NCBI RefSeq assembly: GCF_015709225.1
Contig: NZ_JADNRS010000037.1
Span: forward strand, 23,560-87,559
Source: Acholeplasma laidlawii
GTDB taxonomy: Bacteria > Bacillota_I > Bacilli_A > Acholeplasmatales > Acholeplasmataceae
DNA: 64,000 nucleotides
Direction: 5' to 3'
The notes beneath the pieces are model-generated. The model was given only the letters and a program-made list of their open reading frames with translations, did not search any database and was not told the origin of the DNA. The position numbers and the translations under genes are program-made. How positions within the stretch are numbered: position 1 is the first letter of the stretch; every line of letters begins with the position of its first letter. Shown here piece by piece: positions 54,137-61,708 of the stretch.

Positions 54137-54568
54137 ATGGCAAGGCCAATGAAACGAGGTCTTGATTACTTTCCACTCGATGTGGATATTTTTAATGATG
54201 CCAAAATTGAGGAGCTAAACTTTAAGTATTCATTTTTAGGTGAGATCGTATATTTAAGATTACTTACAATGATTTATAGAAATGGTTATTATTTAGAAGT
54301 ATCCGTTCCAATAGCTGCAAAGCAACTTATAAGAGCAATGGGTCCCTCGCTTTTAGGATTAGAAAAGAAAATAGAGGAGATTATTCTTTATTTAGGTGAT
54401 TTAGATCTATTAGATAGAGACCTATTATTTAAGGGTGTTTTAACATCTAGAAACATTCAAAGACAGTTTATTTTATCTATTAAAAGAAGAAAAAGAATCA
54501 ATATAAAAAAGCACTGGCTAATATCAAAAGATGAATTAGAAGAGTTAAATTTCTATGTTAATGATTAA
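54137..54568 (+). CDS. Phage/plasmid replication protein N-terminal domain (Lin1244/Lin1753-like)
   Basis: The 143 residues open with MARPMKRGLDYFPLDVDIFN, then EIVYLRLLTMIYRNGYYLEV, the diagnostic start of the Lin1244/Lin1753 (DUF4373) domain at the N-terminus of phage and mobile-element replication initiators. The frame stops at TAA 54566-54568, but the same frame then codes a linker (GEDNNTVNDSNNKVNVTNNE) typical of these proteins, three adjacent stops at 54701-54709, and the C-terminal half to 55030. A full-length protein would be near 297 residues, so the gene is probably broken. Whether the N-terminal product alone functions is unknown. Confidence 0.7.
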   Translation: MARPMKRGLDYFPLDVDIFNDAKIEELNFKYSFLGEIVYLRLLTMIYRNGYYLEVSVPIAAKQLIRAMGPSLLGLEKKIEEIILYLGDLDLLDRDLLFKGVLTSRNIQRQFILSIKRRKRINIKKHWLISKDELEELNFYVND

Positions 54569-54592
54569 TACATACATGGTGAGGACAATAAC

Positions 54593-54663
54593 ACAGTTAA
54601 TGATAGCAACAACAAAGTTAATGTTACCAATAATGAAGTTAATGCAAGTAGTAATGGTGATAC
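54593..54663 (+). repeat. 21-nt tandem repeats (iteron-like) inside the replication gene
   Basis: Three 21-nt units (54593-54613, 54614-54634, 54635-54655) each contain AGTTAATG and code seven-residue repeats TVNDSNN, KVNVTNN and EVNASSN; a fourth, degenerate unit follows. A further GTTAATG lies at 54557. Such in-gene repeats often act as the origin bound by the initiator. Confidence 0.6.
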
Positions 54664-54709
54664 TGTTAACATTAAGTACACAAAGGAAAGTAAAGAAGAG
54701 TAATGATAA

Positions 54710-55030
54710 AAAGATAAAAGAACTTTTCAAGTTCCAATTGCAAACTTCTTAACTAATAATTTAATTAAAAATAAGTATATAGAAGATGATCCATTTGAAA
54801 TAATGAGATTTAATGGTTTATTTAATGAAACTGTTAAAGATTATGGATTTGATGATGTATTATCTGTAACAGATTATTTAATAAAATATTCTAAAAGGGA
54901 AGGAGTTATTATAGAAAATAAATTTTCTTTTTTTAAAGAGTCATTATATAAGAACTTAGAGATGTTAATTAAAAGAGGTGAGTATAAAAATGAAAGAATG
55001 GAAGAGTTCTTTAAACGCAAACTTCTATAG
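54710..55030 (+). pseudogene. C-terminal half of the broken replication protein
   Basis: This stretch is in the same frame as 54137 and encodes TFQVPIANFLTNNLIKNKYI, DDPFEIMRFNGLFNETVKDY, then VTDYLIKYSKREG and YKNLEMLIKRGEYKNERMEE. This pattern matches the C-terminal region that follows the asparagine-rich linker in Lin1244-type replication proteins. It is separated from the N-terminal part only by in-frame stops. An internal ATG (54803) could start a short product. The next gene overlaps its end. Confidence 0.55.
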
Positions 55031-55415
55031 ATGGATTAAAAGTGTTAGAAATGCTGATGATAAGATAAATGAATTTGAAGAAAGATTAGATTATTACAAT
55101 TCAAAATTAATAGGTTATAAAAGCCCTTCATTTGATGAGCATATAAAAGGTGGTAATACTTATAGTGATAAATGGTTGTTACATTGGATTTTTAAGATAA
55201 GTGATACAGAAGATGAAATAAAGTCTTTGAAACAGTTAAAACTTGATTATAAGAGATTTAGGAAAGAAATAACAGATATTCAAAGAGAAGTATTAGATGA
55301 TTATTATTTTAATAGAAAAACAAAGCTTGAAATATCTAGAAGTTATTGGTATAAATTGTTAAATGATATAAGTGTAGATTTTAACTTAAATGTATTAACA
55401 TACTCTGAAAATTAA
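54990..55415 (+). CDS. ArpU/DUF1492-like phage transcription regulator
   Basis: ATG 54990 follows AGAGGTGAG and overlaps the end of the replication frame. The 141 residues fit the architecture of ArpU/RinA-type late regulators: an N-terminal coiled coil (YRWIKSVRNADDKINEFEER), a central INTERACTING loop GYKSPSFDEHIKGGNTYSDK, and a C-terminal sigma-4-like helical part (ITDIQREVLDDYYFNRKTKL, EISRSYWYKLLND). Similarity is seen at the level of pattern, not strong motif identity. It suggests a phage or phage-satellite origin for the block. Confidence 0.5.
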   Translation: MKEWKSSLNANFYRWIKSVRNADDKINEFEERLDYYNSKLIGYKSPSFDEHIKGGNTYSDKWLLHWIFKISDTEDEIKSLKQLKLDYKRFRKEITDIQREVLDDYYFNRKTKLEISRSYWYKLLNDISVDFNLNVLTYSEN

Positions 55416-55420
55416 TACAA

Positions 55421-55441
55421 AAGTATGGTATACTTATACTT
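55421..55441. promoter_or_regulatory. Palindrome at the R-M promoter
   Basis: AAGTATGGTATACTTATACTT has 6-bp arms AAGTAT/ATACTT around a palindromic GTATAC. TATACT within it can be a -10 box, so a bound protein would block transcription of the methyltransferase gene about 100 bp downstream. Confidence 0.45.
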
Positions 55442-55537
55442 AGACTAAAAATTAGAAATTGTTTTGTAAAATTAAACATTTAAATATAAATATTTAATTC
55501 TAAAATAATGTATTTGTAAAACATAAAGGATGATTTG

Positions 55538-56221
55538 ATGGAAATATTGCTGGAAAACAAAGATTATAAAGAGTTAGTAAGTGAAATGATTGAAAAGAAA
55601 ATTAAAGTAGATCTCATTCTAACTGATCCTCCATATGGTGTTAGTAGAAACCACCAATTAGGATTTTCAAACATGGGTAGGTCAGGTATGGATTATGGTG
55701 AGTGGGACTATGGTTTTGATCAAAGGGAATGGATAAGAGAATGCACGCCAGTCATAAAAGAAGGTGGTTCAATTATCATTTTTAATGATTGGAAAAACAT
55801 GACAGATATAGTTGATGAACTGGAACAAAATGGTTTTGTTATAAAAGATTTAATTCGATGGGAAAAGACTAACCCAATGCCTAGAAATGTTAAAAGTAGA
55901 TATGTAATGGATATTGAAGTAGCTGTATGGGCAGTTAAAGGAAAGAAAAGATGGACATTTAACAAACCAGAAGAAGTCCCTTATGTCAGACCCGTATTTA
56001 CTTCTGGTTTAGTTTTAGGAAAAAAGAGAATACATCCAACACAAAAATCAAATAACGTGCTAGAAGAATTGATTAAAATACATACAAATCCTAATGATTT
56101 AGTGTTCGATCCATTTTTTGGGTCAGGAAGTACTGCAAAAGCATGCAAAAACTTAAACAGAAGATTTATTGGAAGTGAAATAGATGAAAAGTATTATAAA
56201 AAGGCTGTGAACAGTTTATGA
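55538..56221 (+). CDS. DNA methyltransferase, N4-cytosine/N6-adenine (beta-type order)
   Basis: ATG 55538 is preferred over TTG 55535 (AAAGGA with 7-bp spacing). The 227 residues show the catalytic DLILTDPPYG near the N-terminus (about residue 24-33) and the SAM-binding FDPFFGSGSTAKACKNLNRRFIG near the C-terminus (about 188), the permuted beta/D21 order. The middle (KRIHPTQKSNNVLEELI) is typical. It would protect one strand of the recognition site cut by the endonuclease two genes on. Its TGA overlaps the ATG of the second methyltransferase. Confidence 0.9.
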   Translation: MEILLENKDYKELVSEMIEKKIKVDLILTDPPYGVSRNHQLGFSNMGRSGMDYGEWDYGFDQREWIRECTPVIKEGGSIIIFNDWKNMTDIVDELEQNGFVIKDLIRWEKTNPMPRNVKSRYVMDIEVAVWAVKGKKRWTFNKPEEVPYVRPVFTSGLVLGKKRIHPTQKSNNVLEELIKIHTNPNDLVFDPFFGSGSTAKACKNLNRRFIGSEIDEKYYKKAVNSL

Positions 56222-57090
56222 TTATAAGTCCGATTAGTTATCCTGGTAACAAATCAAAAGTACTAAATGAGCTCATACCAGAATTGAATACTAGTAGTTT
56301 AAATTTTATTGATGTTTTTGCTGGAAGTGGATTAGTAGCTATAAACACAAAATATAAAAATTTATATTGTAACGATTTATCAAAACCAGTAATTGATCTT
56401 TTAAAATATTTTTACTATACTCCAACAGAAGAAATATTAAAGAACACTGAAATGTTGATTTCTAAATATAAATTGACTTATTCACGAGTAAAACCAAAAG
56501 GTTACTACAAAATATACAAATATGAAGGACTATCCAATTATAATCGAGAAGGATTTTTAAGACTAAGAGAAAATTATAATAATAAACCATCTTCAGATAA
56601 GTTGTTTGTATTATTAATTTATAGTTTCAATCATTATATTAGGTTTAATAGTAAGGGAAAATTTAATGTTCCTGTAGGAAAAGTGGATTTCACAGAAACT
56701 ACATATAAAAATACTATTGAGTTTAGTAATCATATTAAGACAAAAGAAGTTAACTTTAGTAATTTTGATTTCAGGGAGGAAGAATTATATAATATAGATG
56801 ATTCAATATTTTATTTTGATCCACCATACCTAATTACTAATGCCCCGTATAATTCGCACTGGAATATTAATGATGAAAAAGAGCTACTAAATAAATTGGA
56901 TGAATTAAATAAAGAAAACAAAAAGTTTGTACTTTCAAATGTTTTAAAATCAAACGGTAAGAATAATGATTTGCTTATTGAATGGTCACAGAAATATAAT
57001 ATCGTGCCTATACAAAGACAATATAGAAATGCAAACTATAGGCGTAAAAATAAAAGTGATGCAACAGAAGTTATAATAAAAAACTTTTAA
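56218..57090 (+). CDS. DNA adenine methyltransferase, D12 class (Dam-like)
   Basis: The 290 residues have the D12-class order: SAM-binding SPISYPGNKSKVLNELIPEL and FIDVFAGSGLVAINTKYKNL at the N-terminus, the target-recognition part in the middle, then catalytic YFDPPYLITNAPYNSHWN (DPPY, about residue 202). This class methylates adenine at N6; Dam, DpnM and EcoRV enzymes belong here. Together with the different upstream enzyme it suggests an asymmetric recognition sequence, whose two strands need two methylases. The stop is 15 bp before the nuclease gene. Confidence 0.9.
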   Translation: MIISPISYPGNKSKVLNELIPELNTSSLNFIDVFAGSGLVAINTKYKNLYCNDLSKPVIDLLKYFYYTPTEEILKNTEMLISKYKLTYSRVKPKGYYKIYKYEGLSNYNREGFLRLRENYNNKPSSDKLFVLLIYSFNHYIRFNSKGKFNVPVGKVDFTETTYKNTIEFSNHIKTKEVNFSNFDFREEELYNIDDSIFYFDPPYLITNAPYNSHWNINDEKELLNKLDELNKENKKFVLSNVLKSNGKNNDLLIEWSQKYNIVPIQRQYRNANYRRKNKSDATEVIIKNF

Positions 57091-57105
57091 CGAGGAGGAG
57101 TTTTA

Positions 57106-58800
57106 ATGGGTAGAAGTGGAGCTAGAAAAGGTTATAAAGTGTTTTCAATTAATACTACTATAAGAAATCCTAAACGTAATGTAGATTTTTTAAAAATATT
57201 TAAAAAGTATGATGGTTTGATAATGAATGATGAAATATCATATTTATATTTATTTGACTTAGTTAAAAATGGAATATATCAATTTATAAATATTCCCTTA
57301 TCAGTAAAACATAAAATTGATAATGAACAAAAATTAACTTCTAGTGAAGTACTTGATGCAATTAAAGATAATCCTCAAGCAACAGGCCTACATGGAAGAG
57401 TAATGACGCAATTAAGATCTTTGAAAGATCAAGGGTTCTTAATTTTTGAACCAGCCGGGAAAAGATTAAATAAAATTAGTTTAACTAAACTAGGCAACGA
57501 TTTAATATTAAATAAAGACGATGGGTCAACTGTTTTCACTAAGGCAATGATAGGTATGCAAGCAAATAGTCCACTGAGAAGCTCTCTTTATAATAAATCT
57601 GTACCATTTTTGAATACATTATTTGTGATAAATGAAGTAAATAGACTTTGGGAATTAAAAGGAAATGAAGGAAAAGGAATATTAAGACATGAGTTTGGTG
57701 CTTTTGTTTTATCTATGAAGGATTGTAATTACAAAAATGCCGCTGCTGAAATCATTAAATATCGTGAAAAATTTAGATATGAAGCAAATCAGCATTATAT
57801 AGAACAATATTTAAAAAACAATGATATTTTGGAATTGGAATATAAATCAGTAACTGTAGACTATCCTGATGAAGTTTTTAGGAAATTTGAAATGACAGGC
57901 TTATTAGTCGATAGAGGAATGTTTAATTATAGATATATATCATTCTCAGACTATAATATTGAAAAAATAAAAATAATTCTTGAAAGGTATAAAGACTATA
58001 GGTTCATTGAGTTTGATAATCAAAAAGATTATTATCATCATTTAGAAAACATTGATATACCATGGGATAATGATGAACTTATTAGAAAGAAAGTTGTTGA
58101 ATCTAAATCAAAAGCTCTAGGTTTAGCATTTGATGCTAAAATTGACCTTAGAAAACAAGAAGATTTGATTGATCAAATGTTTTATCGAAAAGCTTTGGAT
58201 AATGCTATAAGTAAAATAGACTATGAACTCTTAAAAAATGAATTCAAAATAATTACTGGAAGGTCTACGTCTAAATCACAATTTGCAGATTTAGCTGAAC
58301 CTTTAAGGCTAGAATATTTATTAGCATTGCTACTTGGAAAACTATATGGAACTAAACGTTTAGTGTCCAATATCATCTATGGAGAAGATGGCAGACCATT
58401 ACATTATGCTCCAGCTGGAAAAAGTGATATTATCCTATATGACGAAGAAGGATCTTACATCTTTGAACCAACTATGCAAAGAAGTAGAACTCAATTGTTA
58501 AACAATGAAACTACAAATATTGTAAGACATGTAGATAATGAAAAGAAATCTAGTGGGCTTGACTTTAGAGTTAGTATGGTAGCTCCAGTTGTACATAGAG
58601 ATGTTGCCGATTATTTTTTATATCAAGTAAATCAGAGAGATATCAAAATGCTACCGATGACTATTTCTAAAGCTACACAAGTTCTTTTAGAAAGTAAAAA
58701 TATTAAAATGCTAAATATGAATTTTGATATGATTTTAGAAGATTTCAAAAAAAGTGATTTAACTAGCTTTGTAGATAGGATGAACGATGTCAGATTGTAA
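57106..58800 (+). CDS. Type II restriction endonuclease, AlwI-like family
   Basis: The 564 residues resemble RE_AlwI/BstNBI/MlyI-type endonucleases: an N-terminal DNA-recognition part with winged-helix patterns (LHGRVMTQLRSLKDQGFLIF), a linker, and a C-terminal nuclease domain. The likely catalytic core is EYLLALLLGKLYG, then GKSDIILYDEEGSYIFEPTM (Asp and Glu of a PD-(D/E)xK-like site with E-P-T) and NIVRHVDNE. Family members recognise short asymmetric sites and cut to one side, which fits the two methyltransferases upstream. GGAGGAG precedes ATG 57106. The family call is by motif pattern, and the recognition site is unknown. Confidence 0.75.
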   Translation: MGRSGARKGYKVFSINTTIRNPKRNVDFLKIFKKYDGLIMNDEISYLYLFDLVKNGIYQFINIPLSVKHKIDNEQKLTSSEVLDAIKDNPQATGLHGRVMTQLRSLKDQGFLIFEPAGKRLNKISLTKLGNDLILNKDDGSTVFTKAMIGMQANSPLRSSLYNKSVPFLNTLFVINEVNRLWELKGNEGKGILRHEFGAFVLSMKDCNYKNAAAEIIKYREKFRYEANQHYIEQYLKNNDILELEYKSVTVDYPDEVFRKFEMTGLLVDRGMFNYRYISFSDYNIEKIKIILERYKDYRFIEFDNQKDYYHHLENIDIPWDNDELIRKKVVESKSKALGLAFDAKIDLRKQEDLIDQMFYRKALDNAISKIDYELLKNEFKIITGRSTSKSQFADLAEPLRLEYLLALLLGKLYGTKRLVSNIIYGEDGRPLHYAPAGKSDIILYDEEGSYIFEPTMQRSRTQLLNNETTNIVRHVDNEKKSSGLDFRVSMVAPVVHRDVADYFLYQVNQRDIKMLPMTISKATQVLLESKNIKMLNMNFDMILEDFKKSDLTSFVDRMNDVRL

Positions 58801-58883
58801 ATCTTTAAGAAGCAAATATTAACTTTTAACAAAAAAATCACTTCACGAATGTTTGTAAAAGATTAAATGAAAAGAAACAAGTG

Positions 58884-59168
58884 ATGCAAATACTACCTAC
58901 AAGAAGCGACAATTATCTCTTTAACATTAATGCTCCATGGGAGGATTTAGGAAAATTTGAAATAATAGGAACAAATATTGTTTATTACATTGATGACGAT
59001 ATACTAGATAGATATCATAAAATTAATGGTGATGAAATAAATATTTATAAGATCACAAAAATACATGATTATGGTAGTGTTACAATGATAGATGAAATGT
59101 TTTTAATTAAAGTAAGTTATATAACAGCGTTTGATTTTGTTTATGAGATTGAGGATTTTGAATTATAA
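58884..59168 (+). CDS. Small acidic protein of unknown function
   Basis: The 94 residues from ATG 58884 (a GTG at 58881 is adjacent) are acidic and beta-rich: NYLFNINAPWEDLGKFEIIG, YYIDDDILDRYHKINGDEIN, and a repeated-looking YEIEDFEL end. No TM segment, Cys or HTH, and no family recognised. It lies 83 bp after the restriction endonuclease and just before the right copy of the direct repeat, so it is probably cargo of the R-M block, possibly a regulator or inhibitor. A weak ribosome site (GAAAAGAAA) reduces confidence. Confidence 0.5.
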   Translation: MQILPTRSDNYLFNINAPWEDLGKFEIIGTNIVYYIDDDILDRYHKINGDEINIYKITKIHDYGSVTMIDEMFLIKVSYITAFDFVYEIEDFEL

Positions 59169-59169
59169 C

Positions 59170-59194
59170 AACACCCGATAATACCTGTGAACGG
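59170..59194 (+). repeat. Right copy of the 25-nt direct repeat
   Basis: It matches 54022-54046 at 24 of 25 positions (A for G at position 14), again directly after a stop codon. Confidence 0.75.
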
Positions 59195-59510
59195 TAACTT
59201 AAATATAACTAAATATTAGCAAAAGCCCTATGTTCTATATGTGAAATGGGGCTTTTTTGTTACTAGGTTGGTTTTGTTTTATTTTTAATAATATAATTGA
59301 ATAAAGATTAAACAAAATTTTTGATACTAATTGACGTGATTAATTTTTGAGAATAAGCTGGTCATGTATTATTCATATATATATGTAGATTGCTTTTGTG
59401 TAAATGTCAATTTAAAAAAGAAGTTAAGAATGATATAAAAAGTTGAAGTTTTTAGTGTGTTGTATTTGTCATATTCAGAAGGTTATTATATTTTTGAAGA
59501 TACAATAATT
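59195..59510. other. Intergenic stretch with a terminator, otherwise empty
   Basis: Apart from the hairpin at 59221-59258 I see no gene or RNA in these 316 bp; it is very AT-rich. Confidence 0.6.
59221..59258 (+). terminator. Terminator downstream of the R-M block
   Basis: AAAAGCCCTA (59221-59230) pairs with TGGGGCTTTT (59247-59256) with one wobble, followed by T residues. Confidence 0.75.
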
Positions 59511-59569
59511 TGAACTGATACCAAAAACCTGTACTTTGATACAATATAAGTGTATGCAGGAGGGATCAC

Positions 59570-59944
59570 ATGAAAGATAAAAAGAAAACAAATAGACTAT
59601 GGAGCTGAGAATTCAAATTAAAGGTCGTTTTAGACATCATTGAAAATGAGCTTTCATACAGTCAAGCAGCACGTAAATATGATATGTATTTATCATCAGG
59701 GAGTCTAAATGATACACTACCTGCTAGATGGGTATATCAGTATAGACTCTATGGTAAAGAACGATTCTTTCAAACTCCAAAAGATTACCGTAAGAATCCA
59801 GTTAGAAAGTTCCATAAACCATCTAAAGAGGTTGAAGAAAGTTTAGAACTCAAAGTTAAACACTTAGAGATGGAGCTTGAATATACAAAAAAACTTATCG
59901 CCTTAGTTCAAAAACAGGAACAAACAAACAAAAATACCAAGTAG
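59570..59944 (+). pseudogene. IS3-family OrfA, interrupted by in-frame UGA
   Basis: ATG 59570, after GGAGGG, opens MKDKKKTNRLWS, then TGA at 59606, then EFKLKVVLDIIENELSYSQA, the normal helix-turn-helix start of IS3 OrfA, on to the leucine-zipper region EESLELKVKHLEMELEYTKK and stop 59944. The UGA replaces one codon of a frame that is otherwise intact. If UGA were read as Trp the protein would be complete, but this genome uses UGA as stop. Confidence 0.8.
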
Positions 59945-60784
59945 TCAAAGAATTAAGGCGAAAATATGCATTAAAAGATCTACTTGAAATAGCTGGTTTT
60001 CCAAAATCTGTATATTACTACTATGAGCATCATAAATCAACAGATAAATATCATCGTATAAAAATCTTAATTTCAGATATTTTTGAATCAAGCAATAAAA
60101 CATATGGTTATAGACGTATTAAACTCGCACCTTAAAAACTTCTATCAGGTCAAAATAGCCTATAAGACCGTTGTAAAGCTCATGAAAGAGCTACATATAG
60201 TTTGTAAAGTAAGAAAAAAGAGATATTGCTATATCTCTCAAATATCAAACAAAATTACACCAAATCTACTTAAGAGAGACTTTAAAAAAGATGAACCTAA
60301 TATCGCATGGGTCACAGATGTATCAGAGTTTAGATTTAATCGTAAACGTTTATATCTATCTGTAATACAAGATCTTTACAATGGTGAAGTCAAAGCCTAT
60401 CAAATCTCTAGAAGTCAAAACCAGGATTTGATTCTAAAAACTCTTAAGAAAGCAAACAACCCAAATGAAGACTTATCAAAGCTTCTCATACACTCTGATC
60501 AAGGTATTCTATATCAATCTCCTAAATATCGTAATTACCTTAAGAAATCATCATTTACTCAATCTATGAGTGCTAAAGGTAATGCCTATTAAATGTCAGT
60601 GGTTGAAAGCTTCTTCGGAACACTTAAGTGTGAAACCATCTATTTACAAAAGGTTAAATCATTGGCTGACTTAATTCAAACTATTGATGAATATATCTAT
60701 TGGTATAATCACGAAAGAATTAAACTCACTCTAGGTGGTTATTTACCTATTCAATATAGGTTAATGAATCAACAAATGATATAA
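59932..60784 (+). pseudogene. IS3-family OrfB transposase, frameshifted and interrupted
   Basis: The frame starting near 59932 codes YQVVKELRRKYALKDLLEIA to SNKTYGYRRIKLA, then stops at 60133. Transposase homology continues in another frame from about 60120 (HLKNFYQVKIAYKTVVKLMK, then CKVRKKRYCYIS) to 60592. DDE residues are visible: WVTDVSEF, LIHSDQGILYQ, and VVESFFGTLKC. The conserved D-N pair in KGNAY-DN-VVESF is replaced by TAA ATG (60590), a second lesion. The element cannot move by itself. Confidence 0.85.
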
Positions 60785-60925
60785 TAACTACAAAGAACAT
60801 AAAGTACAAGAAAATGGTATCAATTCAATAATTTAATAAAAAAATGTAGTATAGAATAAAATATTCCTTTGGAATGTGTGATGTCATGTAGTATAATCGC
60901 TATAACAAAGTAGGGAGTTTTTAAG

Positions 60926-61426
60926 ATGAATCATGACAATCATAGTTTCAAAGAAAAGTTAATCATTTCAGCAACCAACTTCGCAAGAGAAGAAACAAAT
61001 GTAGATCCAGGGCTATGGGTATTTATAAACAATGGAAATAACTTTAAATCAATTAACCATTCTGGTCTCTTTGAAAAGGATACCTTTGTCATTAGGTACA
61101 ATCGTGATTGGATAAAGATTGCCAGTGAAGAACAAATCATTAAGACTGCATTTCATGAAACATTCCACGCAGTTCAACAACAAGCTCTTATTGGAATAAG
61201 ACTAGGACTCAAGTCAGATATCTTTACTGAAGATGAATTAAACACCTTAGAACATGAATTTAAAGATGAAAACTATGATGATTCAATTGATACTTGGCAT
61301 ACCCACTTAAGCGAACAACAAGCAGAAACCTTTGCAGCATACTTATTTGAACGTTTTAAGCAAGATTTAGAAAAACACGAAGAACTAGTCACAAAATATT
61401 ATAAAAAGTTTATAAACGAAGAATAG
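60926..61426 (+). CDS. Stand-alone HExxH zincin (ImmA/IrrE-like)
   Basis: The 166 residues carry the zinc-protease motif FHETFHAVQ (HExxH at about residues 73-77) and a downstream SEQQAETFAAYLFERF, whose Glu is the likely third zinc ligand, as in the ImmA/IrrE family (HELGH ... E-x-EA-x-FA). There is no signal peptide or helix-turn-helix domain. ImmA-type proteins often cleave a repressor of a mobile element; no repressor gene is next to this one. GTAGGGAG precedes ATG 60926. It lies between the IS and the helicase gene. Substrate unknown. Confidence 0.65.
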   Translation: MNHDNHSFKEKLIISATNFAREETNVDPGLWVFINNGNNFKSINHSGLFEKDTFVIRYNRDWIKIASEEQIIKTAFHETFHAVQQQALIGIRLGLKSDIFTEDELNTLEHEFKDENYDDSIDTWHTHLSEQQAETFAAYLFERFKQDLEKHEELVTKYYKKFINEE

Positions 61427-61708
61427 TACGATTAACGGCTTTACATTAATTAACGTCTTTGAATACATGATTACATATATGTAAAACTTCATCATTAGGC
61501 TATCATAAAAGGGTATTTTATGATACCATTTATTATGTCAATAATGTACGTTTATGAAGTCTTAAATAGGAAAATGATATGCTTTGGTGGGTATTAGATA
61601 TATTTCTATGAGTAAATGCGAGTAAAACGAAAACACTTGAACAATGTCAAACTACTTGTCAGGATTTAAGTAATGCTGACAGTCAATTAAAGATTTAAAG
61701 GAGCAGAA
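61427..61708. other. Intergenic region with one hairpin
   Basis: A perfect 10-bp hairpin, TATCATAAAA/TTTTATGATA (61501-61510 with 61516-61525), could be a weak terminator or an operator. The 282 bp are otherwise empty; the last 10 bp contain the AAAGGAG site of the helicase gene. Confidence 0.5.

Larger units (their letters stand above)
59511..60827 (+). mobile_element. IS3-family insertion sequence (IS150-like), inactivated
   Basis: The ends are inverted repeats: TGAACTGATACC-N5-CTGTACTTTG on the left, and its imperfect complement on the right (GTACAAG-N6-GGTATCAATTCA, ending 60827). A 6-bp direct repeat ATAATT flanks both ends (59505-59510 and 60828-60833), a likely target duplication. Inside are orfA and orfB of the IS3 type, both broken. 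A truncated second left end lies at 53780. Confidence 0.85.

Noticed and set aside
54022..59194. CRISPR array from the repeated 25-nt sequence
   Set aside because: Only two copies 5 kb apart and no spacers or cas genes.
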